A stretch of 64,000 bases of DNA. Source: Elmis aenea. Lineage: Eukaryota > Arthropoda > Insecta > Coleoptera > Elmidae. Below are positions 45,821 to 57,425 of this stretch, in pieces. The notes under the pieces were generated by a model. That model was not told where the DNA came from. It ran no database searches and saw only the letters and a program-made list of their open reading frames with translations. A program made the translations under genes and the position numbers. How positions within the stretch are numbered: the stretch's first letter is position 1; each line of letters starts with the position of its first letter. Where the stretch lies: positions 51,001,494 through 51,065,493 of the forward strand of contig OX393577.1 of NCBI GenBank assembly GCA_947652605.1. The letters are read 5' to 3'.

Positions 45821-47390
45821 TACAATTTTACAATGAACTGTACTAAAAATCTCTTTTTTTAAAAGAAAAGTAGGTACTAACTTTTTCAAATAATCGCCTC
45901 ATATACGGATTACGTGTATTTAACTCCGTTATAAAAGGGTGTCTGTGTTACAGTAATTTTTTTAAAGAATGTAGACCAGCGGCTTTAAACCTTTTAAGCT
46001 GCGGAGGAATTTAAGTGAATTAAGTTTTATACAGAATTTAATCACTCCACCACGTGCTATACTTACCTGTTATGTTTGTTTTTGACCTACAACAATGGCC
46101 AGCATTTTTGGATTGTATACACGCTGATAATAATCCATTGTGTTACTTTGTTATTATAAGAGTAACAGAGTGGGTTAAATTAGTGAAATGTGCTCTTGGA
46201 AAATATTTGTACTCGGTCCTGGCTCAGAAATTAGAATTGCGGACTTAGCATGTGAAGTTTCTACGCTTGATTAATTCTCTCTTTAAGAATTTACCACATG
46301 CATAAAGTAGAGTTTCATAACTTACTACTTGTTAATGAGGAAAACCGTTGCTGGTAATCTTCGGCGCTTAGTAACTTTACTGGTGACCTAAATTATCGAC
46401 CACAACTGCCCTCCAATTAGCAGCCACTGAATTAACACTATTACCTTCATCCCTCTACAGTTCAACATGTTCTACAAATTATATGCCATCATGGGTCATT
46501 ACAGTAGGCGGGGAAAGATCGTGGACCATACCAAACCCACTAGTTTACTCTTTTTAGCAATTAGGACATGGATGGTGTAAAATGTAATTAGTATTAGTGA
46601 CGGTAATCGATTTACCAAATTTAGGGTACCCACAACTTCATAAATTTAAAAAACTGAACTTTTTGCCTTACATAAAAGATGCTGTTTTATGAAAAACTTA
46701 GTGCATAAGCAAAATATAAGCGATACTTTTCGGTTTTGAATCTTAAGCTTTGCCATACTAATTGTACAAAAAGGTGCTTACAAAATGTTGAATGATTTTG
46801 CCTTTAAAAATAGTTTGACAACTTTTCCTAAGACTGTGTGGTGGAAGATTTTAGAACTTCATATTTTAAACTGTACTGCCTTACAGTACTGCCTTACAGT
46901 ACTACATGTTAAGTGTTAGATCTCTGTCGTACAAAAATTATCGTCGGATCAATCAATGCTTTTTTTACTACTCGATGCATGCACTATAATTGACGTTAAT
47001 AAATAACTTGCAACTAATATAAATGTTATGCAATTTGGCCATATTTAAGTGTTAAATTAACTTATTTAACATGTTGCTTAAGTGTCGGATCGGCAAAATC
47101 TGGGAATGGTCAGTCGTATGAGCGAAGCGTCGGAAAGCGAATTGTAGCAGACCCTTGTAAGACAGTATTAATTGTTTTTTTAGTAGTATCGCAACTAATA
47201 AATAAATGAAGGGAAAACCAAAATATTACTAAAATTCAAAATTACAGAAACTTTTTACAGACACAATTATTTCATTTGTATAAAAATGTATATGTTGGGT
47301 GTGACAATGTATCCTAGTAAGATTTTTTGGTATTCGATACAACAAATTTTATTAAAAAAAATGTAAGGTTTCACTGTTCTCAAACCTGTC
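45821..47390. other. AT-rich intergenic stretch
   Basis: A short tandem, CTGCCTTACAGTA twice, is at about 46878-46903. No gene was recognised. Confidence 0.4.
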
Positions 47391-47394
47391 GTTT

Positions 47395-47640
47395 TTTTTT
47401 AGTATGTGGCTTGTCTGGAAAGTTTCGAAGTTTTGAATTTGGTTATACTTCGCGCTACGTCTGTTTAAACAAACAAAGAACGTCTGGCATTTTCTTTTAC
47501 ATTTGAATTGAGCGATTTTCATGAACAACGGATTTGTGTGAAGTTTTGTCTCAAATTGGGAAAATCCGTTACGGAGACATTGGAAATGATAAAAACAGCA
47601 TCTGAAAGTAAGCATCTAAACATGTCAAATATTTCGTTAT
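47395..47640 (+). pseudogene. 5' end of a mariner element with transposase start
   Basis: After TTGTCTGGAAAGTTTCGAAG (47411), a mariner-style terminal sequence, the frame from 47508 reads HEQRICVKFCLKLGKSVTET then LEMIKTA. This is the first helix-turn-helix of mariner transposases (E-Q-R-x-x-x-K-F-x-x-K-L-G-K). Homology stops after about 40 codons, and no catalytic domain or right end follows. Confidence 0.75.
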
Positions 47641-48399
47641 TGGTAAATACAGCGATAATCATAACAATTACTACAATTACACCACAATACTATAAAATTC
47701 TAGTAAATGACACCGCAGACAAATGGTTACTGTTATTTGACATTTAAGTAGTTGTTTTTTTTTTTTTTTTATAGATAGCTTGATAAGAGTAACTGATTGG
47801 TATAGGTAATACGATTTCTCTTGATTTTTTGAATTATATATAAAAATAGATATGACAAGTGATATCTCATTCGAAAGAGAAGAAAAAAGCTCATTTAAGT
47901 ACTCCAAAACCAACTTCATGGCCCCTAAGAAAAAATGAAATAAGGGGTAAGATGTCGAAAAGGGAAAGTGATACAAATAAACAACTAAAATAATAATTAC
48001 TTACATTCTACATTAAAAAGTACCTAGAGATAGTACAAATAAAATTGATCTTATTATTAAAACAAAACAATTATGAGAGATAAAAGAAATTCACCAGTTT
48101 CATATTTTTTGCTATAAATTCCAAAGGACGAGAACTTTTGTACTTAAAAAAAAAATGGTAGCTCCTTTCATACTTAAGAATAATCGTTCTAATATGAGCA
48201 AACCTGTATCTTTTATAATAAGCGAGGGGATCCCCATGCTGGAAATGTTATCTGGGACACCCTGTATATAAATATCAAAGAGTTTATTATTATTGAAATT
48301 TTGTTTAATTCGCAGTTTTGGTGTAAATATAAGAGAATCAATAAATTTTTAATTAAGTCTAGTGAAACTTCTAAAATATTTCTCCAGGTAGTTGATGTT
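47641..48399. other. Intergenic stretch with one repeat end
   Basis: 48217-48268 is a TATAATAAGCGAGGGGATCC..GACACCCTGTATA element end. The rest shows no feature. Confidence 0.45.
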
Positions 48400-48714
48400 G
48401 TCTAGAGTAGGGATTCTGAAGTCTCGGGTTTTTTCAATTCCCGGGACACAGATTTTTCAAAGTCCCGGGAATTCCCGGGACTCGAGACTTTGATTATTTT
48501 TCGTTTGAAACGTAAAAATTATATGTAAAAAATCAAATTATGTTGCTAATGGAAAAACAGATATATACCTGTATGTGAGTAGGTATAAATGGATTTAAAC
48601 AAATGGAAAATATTTTCTATGCTATTTATTTAATGAGTATATATAAAATGCATCTTTAAATGTAATTATTACATCGACTCATCGAGTTTATGATAAAAAA
48701 ATTAATACAATTTA

Positions 48715-48842
48715 CTATTGCATGGCAAAATAGGATTTTAAAAATACCAATCCATTTAAGAAGGAGTCAGATAGCCTATATCTAATTTTTGTGATAAATA
48801 TTCCTCCAATAGAAAATGTTCGCTCACTTTCCATTGATGTTG
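48715..48842 (-). pseudogene. hAT transposase dimerisation domain fragment
   Basis: On the minus strand the frame reads TSMESERTFSIGGIFITKIR and YRLSDSFLNGLVFLKSYF, ending AMQ-stop. This is the hAT C-terminal dimerisation block (S-E-R-x-F-S-x-G-G, R-x-R-L-S, F-L-K). An upstream frame (to about 49045) may be a worn preceding segment. The zinc finger and RNase H-like catalytic core are gone, so this is an internal-deletion derivative of a once autonomous element, not a MITE of unknown origin. Confidence 0.88.
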
Positions 48843-49241
48843 GCTTAATTGTGAGCAATGATTAATATAAAAGATTTAGATTCGGAGTCCGGTTCCCAGT
48901 CGATTCTAAAATCTGACACTCCTTTTGATAGTTGTATTTTTTGTTTTTCACGGTTGAACTTCTTTGATGGTTCAATAATTTGGTTTGAAATATTCCGAAA
49001 TCTGCAGTTCACAAGTATGTACACCATGGAAACCGTAAAGTGCAAGAAAACGAACGTATTTGGGTAAAATCAAAAGACAGACTGATCTTTTAAACTACCA
49101 AATTCAACCCTTCTCTAGAAAATTTCTGGCGAATTCTTCTAGGAATAACATGTGCAACATATTTGTAACTACATTATTATCAACGAGATAATTAAGGTAA
49201 TCACTTTGCCGACCCTTTAACTGTTCACTTGTTGCCTGCTC

Positions 49242-49401
49242 GTATGGGTCAATCTAAACAGATGAATCTTCCTTAGGTGTAAGCACATTTTGCTGTGGTT
49301 ACCATTGTTGCTATGGAGATTATGATTGTTATTAACAAAGGTAACCAAAGTAAAATTTGTTTACACCTAAGGAAGATTAATCTGTTTAGATTGACCCATA
49401 C
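49242..49401. repeat. 160-bp inverted repeat inside the hAT element
   Basis: GTATGGGTCAATCTAAACAG and CTGTTTAGATTGACCCATAC are exact inverses. AATCTTCCTTAGGTGTAA is mirrored further in. Probably a small MITE nested in the hAT element. Confidence 0.85.
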
Positions 49402-49601
49402 AAGCTGGGCATGGGTTGTTTTCGACTGTACAGGTTATATTTTAAAACAATAAATTTTGCTATATTATATAAAATTTGAATCAAAAAGTCTTGGGTCCCG
49501 GGATTTTTTTTGCGATTCCCGGGAATCGAGACACAAAAAAGTGCGGGAATTCCCGGAAATAAATTCCCGGGTTGTCTCGACACAGAATCCCTAGTCTAGA
49601 G

Positions 49602-49815
49602 CAGTGGTTCTTGACCTTTTAGTAGTCGCGGCCCCCTAGTTTGTAGTAAGAAATATATTACGATTTATTTAAGAAGATATTTTTCCGATGGTTCGAGTAA
49701 AATAAGGAGCAAAAAATATTTTAAAAAGTAAAAACGTTTAATACATTTTTCGCGACCACCTTAAAATCTTTCACGGCCCCCCAGGGGCCCGCGGCCCCCC
49801 GGTTAAGAATCGCTG
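49602..49815. mobile_element. 214-bp hAT MITE sharing the GTCTAGAG target
   Basis: Ends CAGTGGTTCTTGACC and GGTTAAGAATCGCTG, with GC-rich subterminal GCGGCCCCCTAG and GGGGCCCGCGGCCCCCC. It is flanked by GTCTAGAG at 49594-49601 and 49816-49823. The left copy is also the right duplication of the neighbouring 1.19-kb element. Confidence 0.93.
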
Positions 49816-49823
49816 GTCTAGAG

Positions 49824-50430
49824 GTCTTACAAGATAAAGTGAACCGCGAAATGCGCAAAGAAATATGGTGATTGAAGTTTAGACCTTTCTTAAAACGTTA
49901 GGTTTTAGTGAAATTATTTATATTATTATAATAACGTTGTTGAAACAGACGGATGTCTTCAAGCGGCGCAGTAATAAACGCTTTGGACGAGTTTTGGTTA
50001 TTGCGTCACAGTTCAGTTTATCTTGAAAGAAGTCTAATTGTTATTTTTGCAATTAACGTTTAGCCGAATTTATTCAAAATTTTACGACTATAACGTCCAT
50101 TGTCGCCGTAATACATACGATACTTATTGGCGTATAAAATAGAACAATTATTTTCATAGCGGATAAACGTTAGAAATACTTAAGATTACATAAGAGTTAT
50201 TTTATCTTCGTTAGGCGTGTGTATGCTAGTACACTCTGGGGATGTTCTTTGATACACTCTTAATGCTCCCGCAAGTTATTGGGATGTTATATTTGTTGTG
50301 CATGAAATCACTAAAATAGTTTTTTGTTGCAGTATATTATGATATAAGCAGCGTTGGACTGGAATGCGTCACGTTCGTTAGAAAAACCACATTAAACGTG
50401 TTTCCACTAAAGGTAAGACATGTTTTTCTA
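49824..50430. other. Intergenic stretch
   Basis: No motif or exon was recognised. Confidence 0.4.
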
Positions 50431-50438
50431 CTTATAAC

Positions 50439-50897
50439 CAGGGCATGAAACCGGTTTTTTAAACCGGTTTAAAAAACCGGTTAACCGTTATTTTTTGTCA
50501 GAAAAAGTGATTTTTAACCAAAACCGAAACCGTTATTTTTAAAGGCAAAAAAAACGGTAACCTTTAACCAAAATAATAAAAAACCGGTTTTTTTGACGTC
50601 TTTTTTTTAATAAAAATTACGATGAAAAATACAAAATCTGTAGTAAATGCGATTAGTTTACCAAAAGTCATTACTGAACTCTTGATTGTACATTTATTAT
50701 AAAATTATAAATAAATAATATCCTTTCATACTTTGCATTCCTGATCTAAATAATTTTAAAAACCGGTTAATTTAACCGGTTTTTTCTAAACCGGTTTTTT
50801 GCGAATAAAACCGGTTTTTCAACAAAAACCGTTATAAAAATAAAGTTCTCGATTTCGGTTAACCGTTAACCAACATTTTTTTCGGTTTCGTGCCCTG
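50439..50897. mobile_element. 459-bp hAT MITE rich in AAACCGGTTT
   Basis: Ends CAGGGCATGAAACCGG and the inverse of TTTCGTGCCCTG are flanked by the exact octamer CTTATAAC (50431-50438, 50898-50905). AAACCGGTTT-type palindromes fill both subterminal regions. Confidence 0.94.
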
Positions 50898-50905
50898 CTT
50901 ATAAC

Positions 50906-53158
50906 AATAGTTTTTTAATCGTTTGTATATGTCACCTTTAAAAGTAAGAAAAGTTTTATTTAGAAAAACACATTGAGGCAAATTTGTGTTTAATTTTAAT
51001 TAAAACTATTAGTCATTAAAAAAATGAAAACACTGCAAGTTAAAACGCAAACGTTAATATTCTAAATCATATTTGTTTTTATAGTATTTAAATGAAAGTA
51101 TTACAAAATTACTCCTATAATAGCGGTAGTTGTTACACACCAACTTCATTATTAACAACTTCACAAATATTTCAGAATAAAGTATCATAATATCTAAAAT
51201 CCAAACAAACAGGAGTTATAAATAATGCAGTACATCGCGAAGTGTTGGATTGCTATAATGCGAACGGAAGTCAAAGAGAATATCATATCAAAGAGGGGGT
51301 TGCATCGCGTCTACCTCCCCATAGCCAACCCCGAAGCTTCGTTACCGTACAATATGTTTAGCAAAGATGTTATGTTCTACCCGGATTGTTGTTGATATTC
51401 AGACCGCGATATTTGGAAATCAAAAGTTTTATGAATACAAAACGTAATTTAAATTTTTATTAATAGCTTCAGCTTGTGAATTTGACTACTCTACAAATGA
51501 GCTTTTATTGAATATAGTTTTGCGTATGCCACATATTTAACGAACGCACAATTAGGGCGATGTTAAAAGTTTAAATAGTTTGAACTTTAATCGCATTACC
51601 ATTTTTACATATTTTTAAATTGGATTATGTTTGACGCCAAAGTGTAATGTCAATTTGAAGCAATTTGAAACAGACAAACCTATTGTGACGAGTAAAACAA
51701 ATGTGAGACAGAAAATGTAACCTCTTTAAATGTAAAATATGGGTGCATATTGCACTTTCCTCATCTTGTTGCCAAAGAGACATTAGTAAAGGCACATTAT
51801 TTTGTGTGTAATTAAAGTAATTCCTTTTTCAAAAACAGTAAAAGTTTTTTCCCTACTATTTAGCTAAATCAATTTTTACCTTTGTGCGGGCGTGCTGTAG
51901 TAAATTTTACAATAAATTAAATTTTTTACATGTGAAACTTTTCTGAGAATACCAGATTCGCCATAACTCGATTCTTTTCCTAAAACAATGTTTATTTCGT
52001 AAATTGGTGTGTGTGAAGACTTTGTGGTAATAAACGTATGACGTCTAGTTTACGACTTGCACTTTTTCCTGTAAGTATAGCATATTAATACATAAATAAT
52101 GTTTGTCTATTAAGATCTGGGATTTTAAAAAAGATGTTAAAATTTATTTAAATAAACCTATTAGTTAATACAAATGTACAACCTTAAAGTAAAATTTATA
52201 ATTAAACATTTTAACCTGAATAATTTCTAAAAATTTAATTCTCTCAAATATTGCATAAATGATTATTTACACAGCAATAACTCGAGAATGAATAGATTTA
52301 GACATAAAACATCCTTAATGTATTACAGTGTGTTCCATTTAAAAAATTGACAGAAGAAAACAAACCCCCTGTGTATTATTTTAATACTTGAGTTTTGGTT
52401 TTATGTAAATACCTTATCCACTTTTGAAAGAAAGTTGGTTTTTTAATCCAAAAAGTTAAAAATATACAGCGGTGTGCGGAAATAACACTCAATATAGACG
52501 AAAATAATTTTCAGGTTATGTAACTTATGATCTTCAAGAAATTTTGTTTGGAAACCATAGTTGGCTTTACTAGATAAAAACTTATTTTCCAAAAATCTAA
52601 ATAGCAAAGAACCATTTAACGTTTTTAATTATATTCCATTATAATTGAACTCAGAATCGAAACAGTGTTAAATAATTATCGCGATTTTATTTTGAATAAA
52701 ACATATACCATTTACCGTTGTGCCGTAAACTGTAACGGGATTGGATTATTTAAGAATTAATTACAATGTTGGCTGATTTTAGTTTGTCGAATATAGTTGT
52801 AGTTTTTAATTTGTAAGTTGATTGTTGCAATAGTTATTTAACTGTTTGGGTAGCTAGTTTGTTATTTCCGACCAATTACAATCTGATTATAATGAAAATA
52901 CACGATGCAGCCCTGTTTCAGTGTTGCCATGGCCAACTTTGTAACGTTAGTAACCGATCAACAACAAACAATTTATATGTCAGTGCTTCGATGTTGTGGG
53001 TGAGTGACCACATGTTTCAAAAGAGAAGATCCATAAAAAAAATGTGTTTTTTACAAAACGTTATCAGAAACTGTAAGAAGTGTATGTGGATTAATCCTCT
53101 TTGATCATAAAAATACATCAAGACCAGTTTACAAACCATTGTTACGTACCTTACTGTA
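50906..53158. other. Intergenic stretch with a worn repeat
   Basis: 52325-52560 (GTGTTCCATTTAAAAAATTG, CCCCCTGTGTATTATTTTAA, GAAAATAATTTTCAGGTTATG) is a diverged copy of the 5.3-5.9 kb repeat. No gene was recognised; 52859-53104 is an unmotivated frame. Confidence 0.45.
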
Positions 53159-53160
53159 TA

Positions 53161-55015
53161 CAGGGTGAGTCATTAGTGGCGGATCGGTCGATTGTGGCTA
53201 AACGGTTTGAGATAGAAAGTTGATTCAAACGGTATTCCATACAGTTTTTTCTTCCAAACACGATAAAAATGTTTTTAAATATACAGGGTGAGTCACCTCT
53301 CTGGAACCAATAGCAACTTTTATATTTCAAATACAACACCCCATTTTTTATTTAATATTCTTGACCGCCTTCATTTTAGCTTTACATCGATATAAAATAG
53401 TAGAGGTTTTTATGCGGCCTTGTCACTAAAAAAAAATAATTTTCAAAATTGTTCAAGGTTTAAGTCTTTATTAAAAATCTTCTCCTGAAGTCATTTTTCG
53501 AAGCACAGAGTTGTAATTTGGTAAGGACATGCAGAAAACATTGCTCTATTAGCTAGATACGAAAAAGTTTGAATCGCGCATACAGGGTGTTCATAAATAG
53601 GTGGCAACTTTCCTGATTTTCAAAAGCTCGTAATTCAATTTTTTCAAATGCAAACCCCTGTATTTTCTTATATCATCGAATTCGTTTTTAAGAGAGCTTA
53701 ATTTTTTGTTAAGTATGTCCTATACCCAAAACTCGTACTTTTCGAGATATTGGACTTTTTTTCCCCTAATCGTTATTAAAGCAAATAGGATGCCGTGAAA
53801 GTCGAAAAAGCTGACTATTCACTTCTCTAACGTCAAAAACTTGTCATTTATTTCTTGAATTATAGCATATCCACAATTAATTTCACTTTACAAGAGCAAA
53901 TTGACATGGTTTATTCACCGTTTCGTGTATTTAATTACTAATAGTAGGTAGATACTTAGTCTTGTGGATTCATTTATAAGCAATAAATAAATTGGCAACC
54001 AAGTCAATTTTATTATTGTTATGAACTTTACTAGTGTTTCTAAACCTTAAAGGGAGCGCGAAGAAAAATGGAAAATGAAAGACAAATTATTTGTTGAAAC
54101 CACAAAAAAAAATTAAATAAATTCTGTAAATAAAATAATAGAACAAAAAAATCATTGCTATAGGAGATTGAATAAACTAGTTAGCCTATAAGTGCATTTT
54201 AATTAAATTGGCTGAAAATCCTTGCCGCCAGCAAAGGATTTCTTTCGCCTTCTCTCAAGCAATAAACCATATCAATTTGCTCTTGTAAAGTGAAATTAAT
54301 TGTGGATATGGTATAATTCAAAAAATAAATGACAAGTTTTTGACGTTAGTGAAGTGAACAGTCAGCTTTTTCGATTTTCACGGCATCCTATTTGCTTTAA
54401 TAACGATTAGAAAAAAAAAAGTCGAATATCTCGAAAAGTACGAGTTTTGGGTATAGGACATACTTAACAAAAAATGAAGCTCTCTTAAAGACGAATTCGA
54501 TGATATAAGAAAATACAGGGGTTTGCATTTGAAAAAATTGAATTACGAGCTTTTGAAAATCAGGAAAGTTGCCACCTATTTATGAACACCCTGTATGCGC
54601 GATTCAAACTTTTTCGTATCTAGCTAATAGAGCAATGTTTTCTGCATGTCCTTACCAAATTACAACTCTGTGCTTCGAAAAATGACTTCAGGAGAATATT
54701 TTTAATAAAGACTTAAACCTTGAACAATTTTGAAAATTATTTTTTTTTAGTGACAAGGCCGCATAAAAACCTCTACTATTTTATATCGATGTTAAGCTAA
54801 AATGAAGGCGGTCAAGAATATTAAATAAAAAATGGGGTGTTGTATTTGAAATATAAAAGTTGCTATTGGTTCCAGAGAGGTGACTCACCCTGTATATTTA
54901 AAAATATTTTTATCGTGTTCGGAAGAATAAACTGTATGGAATACCGTTTGAATCAACTTTCTCTCTCAAACCGTTTAGCCACAATCGACCGATCCGCCAC
55001 TAATGACTCACCCTG
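53161..55015. repeat. 1.86-kb near-perfect palindrome of stacked CACCCTGTA units
   Basis: Outer ends CAGGGTGAGTCATTAGTGGC and GCCACTAATGACTCACCCTG are exact inverses flanked by TA (53159-53160, 55016-55017). Arms of about 760 bases differ at few positions and enclose a loop of about 340 bases. Each arm contains two more element borders: CAGGGTGAGTCACC (53283, mirrored about 54893) and CAGGGTGTTCATAAATAGG (53583, mirrored about 54593). Frames inside (53151-53339, 54837-55064) are the two mirror copies of one sequence, not genes. Confidence 0.95.
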
Positions 55016-55334
55016 TATAGACTGGGGTAAGAGTACTTATTACTCTTATGTTCATTGTTGTTAATTATAGCTTATGATCAACTTTATAAGGTGGTTGAAC
55101 GGTCAAACGCTGTTTTGCGTAAAACCAGGTCTGGAGTAATTATTACACATAAAGAAACAAATAAAACACAACAGTTTTAACAACAGACTCCTGTATTTTA
55201 AGACTGGCTGTACATTTCTTGGTGGTTGGTTCTTAACCACCTAAGCGCGACTGTCCTAAGATTTTGAATTCACATGGCCCTCGGTAGCCATTGTATGTGC
55301 ATACTTGTCATTCTTTTCTATAAGCACATATGTA

Positions 55335-55450
55335 CAGGGTGGACCAAATTCGAATGTTTAATGGGTATCTCGGTTACCGTAATAATTAGCGAAAATCTGA
55401 TATCGGTCTCTTGGGACGTAAATTTCTTTTACTAAAAATAAACTAATAAA
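55335..55450 (+). repeat. Left end of the CAGGGTGGACCAAATTCG family
   Basis: CAGGGTGGACCAAATTCGAA, ATCTCGGTTACCGTAATAAT and GCGAAAATCTGATATCGGTC match the start of the 20579-21470 copy, after which similarity ends. Confidence 0.8.
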
Positions 55451-56880
55451 TCGGTCATTTTGAATTGGTACATGTTAAGTAAACGATGCGTCAGTATTTG
55501 ATTCACGTTTCTCATTTAATAATAAATGAAACAATACTTTCTTCATTCTTCACATGACGAAAGTAATAACTTTTTGAGAGGCAAACTGTTCTTAGGTTTG
55601 TGTTTAGTGGTAGCTTGTGTTCACCTGATATCTTTAACAAAACAATTATCAATTTAAAACTGCGTCGTTGATAAATGATACTTAGGTTATTGCTTAGATA
55701 TTTAGTCCTCTAATTTTTGAAGTTTTCTATAACAAATTGTTCTAATTTGGTTAATTGCCGTGTTTGATAATACAAATGGTTTACCCTTGTGTCTATATTT
55801 CGTAACTTAACTTGATTCTTAATTTATTGTGAAACTTATTTTAACATACACAATATTGAATTTTGATTACAGTTTTTGTGTCTCTGTTCTTAATCATCTA
55901 CGAATGTAATATATTGATTAGAAATTGTAATATTGTTTGTTATTGGCTGTAACAACTATGAACTTAACAAAACTTTTCCAAGCTAATCTACTTTCGACCA
56001 ATAACACAAGTCCCTCCGGCATTGTAGCAACGTAAACAAAACTTGAGAGAGAGTAGTAAATAGATATCCTTAGTTCATTTGACCCACCTTACCTTGTTAC
56101 TTGATAGCGACACACGTCCTCAGAGAAGGAATCTGCAACACCGTTAGAAATATCGGACGATAGAAACATTTGAGGACGAGCTAAGAATGTTTCTTGAGAA
56201 ACGTATAGTGGATTTTCTTGAAACTTAATTTATAGGAAAGTTAGAGCGCAGCAGTGGTGGTAACTGAATATGAAAATGTAATTTCAAGCCCCACTGATAT
56301 CCAATTACTGTTTAAAATATTGGTATCGACACTCACACTCTACCAAAAGGGACTTTGTTCAATCCATTAGCCATTAATATCCGGTATTTTTAATCGCATT
56401 ACCCGCGTTAAACAACAGCAATAAAGTTTTATGTAATGAGCACCAAATAATGATCGGTTGCATTAAACAGCATCCGACATTGTCCTTTTTAGTTGTAAGA
56501 ATGAGTTATAAAATAAAAATACATATTAGACAAATTACTTCAAAAGTAAAAAAAGTAAATTTTTGTGAGAAAATTGTTTAGTCCATACAGAATTTTTCTT
56601 AGATATTTGTAATGTTGCAATATCATATTTTAATTAGGTATTACAATGAAATTCACTTTTATATCAACAAAATTGCGGTATTAGCGCGTCTTTCTGTGCA
56701 GTATTATATATATAGTTTTTATGACATTCTAAGTTGTAATTAATTTAAAAAAATTGCATAGGTATAAGAATCATTTTTATATTAATGACTATTCTTTGGT
56801 ATTTTTTTTGCTTAGTTTTTGCCATAACTTTTTTAACAATAAATATGCAAAGAGAAGGTATTTATGTAACAAACTTTATA
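55451..56880. other. AT-rich intergenic stretch
   Basis: No gene, RNA or repeat edge was recognised. Confidence 0.4.
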
Positions 56881-56950
56881 TACAGGATGTTCAAAATTCA
56901 AGTTTTAACATGGGGAATCCCCATTGGGGATCTTACTTATTATAATAGCT
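56881..56950 (+). repeat. Left end of the GGATCCC..TTATTATAATAG repeat
   Basis: TACAGGATGTTCAAAATTCA ... ACATGGGGAATCCCCATTGG ... ATTATAATAGC is the inverse of the ends at 13390 and 48217. The following 57.1-57.4 kb mariner relic may be internal to it. Confidence 0.55.
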
Positions 56951-57109
56951 GGAGTAAAGGTTTACATTTAGCAATGTTGATAAATTCTGTGCTCATTAAT
57001 AATTGGAAATATCTTAAACGGTACCTATCCGAGAAAATTGGGAGAAGCCAGAAAATACGATTTTTCCGGAAATTCCTTTTTATTCGTTTCTAGGATTCGA
57101 AGGGGGTAT

Positions 57110-57400
57110 TAGTGATAGATTGTTTAAAAGGAGAAATGCACATTCTAAGGTTTTTTAGAAGAAATGATAATAGGTACATTGCAACTACCCGAGTGCATGA
57201 TTCTTTGAGATACCCAATCTTCATGATCGTGTTTTGTTTCATCACGATAACACACAAGCACATTCTGCAAGTGCTACATCTACAAGGGCTGTATTTCGCG
57301 AATCCTTACAGTCCAGACCTGGCGCAATCACTCTTTTTTATTTTCAATTTCAAAAAATACTTCAAGGGTTGGTAAAAACAATTATGAACAACCGAACACA
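57110..57400 (+). pseudogene. Mariner transposase catalytic relic
   Basis: One frame (57234 on) reads FHHDNTQAHSASATSTRAVF, containing the second catalytic motif (H-H-D-N-x-x-A-H). After a frameshift the other frame reads NPYSPDLAQSLFFIFNFKKY then FKGW, the P-Y-S-P-D-L-A third-motif block, with the final Asp position altered to Ser. The N-terminal half is unrecognisable. It is inactive. Confidence 0.78.
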
Positions 57401-57425
57401 ATTTTTATTGACTAAAGTGATATAA

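Larger units (their letters stand above)
48408..49593 (-). mobile_element. 1.19-kb hAT element, CCCGGGAATT-rich ends
   Basis: Ends TAGGGATTCTGAAGTCTCGG and the inverse of CTCGACACAGAATCCCTA are flanked by the exact octamer GTCTAGAG (48400-48407, 49594-49601). Arrays of TTCCCGGGAA lie inside both ends. It keeps a piece of transposase and contains a smaller inverted repeat at 49242-49401. Confidence 0.93.

Noticed and set aside
53151..55064. Two similar frames, 62 and 75 codons
   Set aside because: They are the mirror copies of one arm of the 1.86-kb palindrome.
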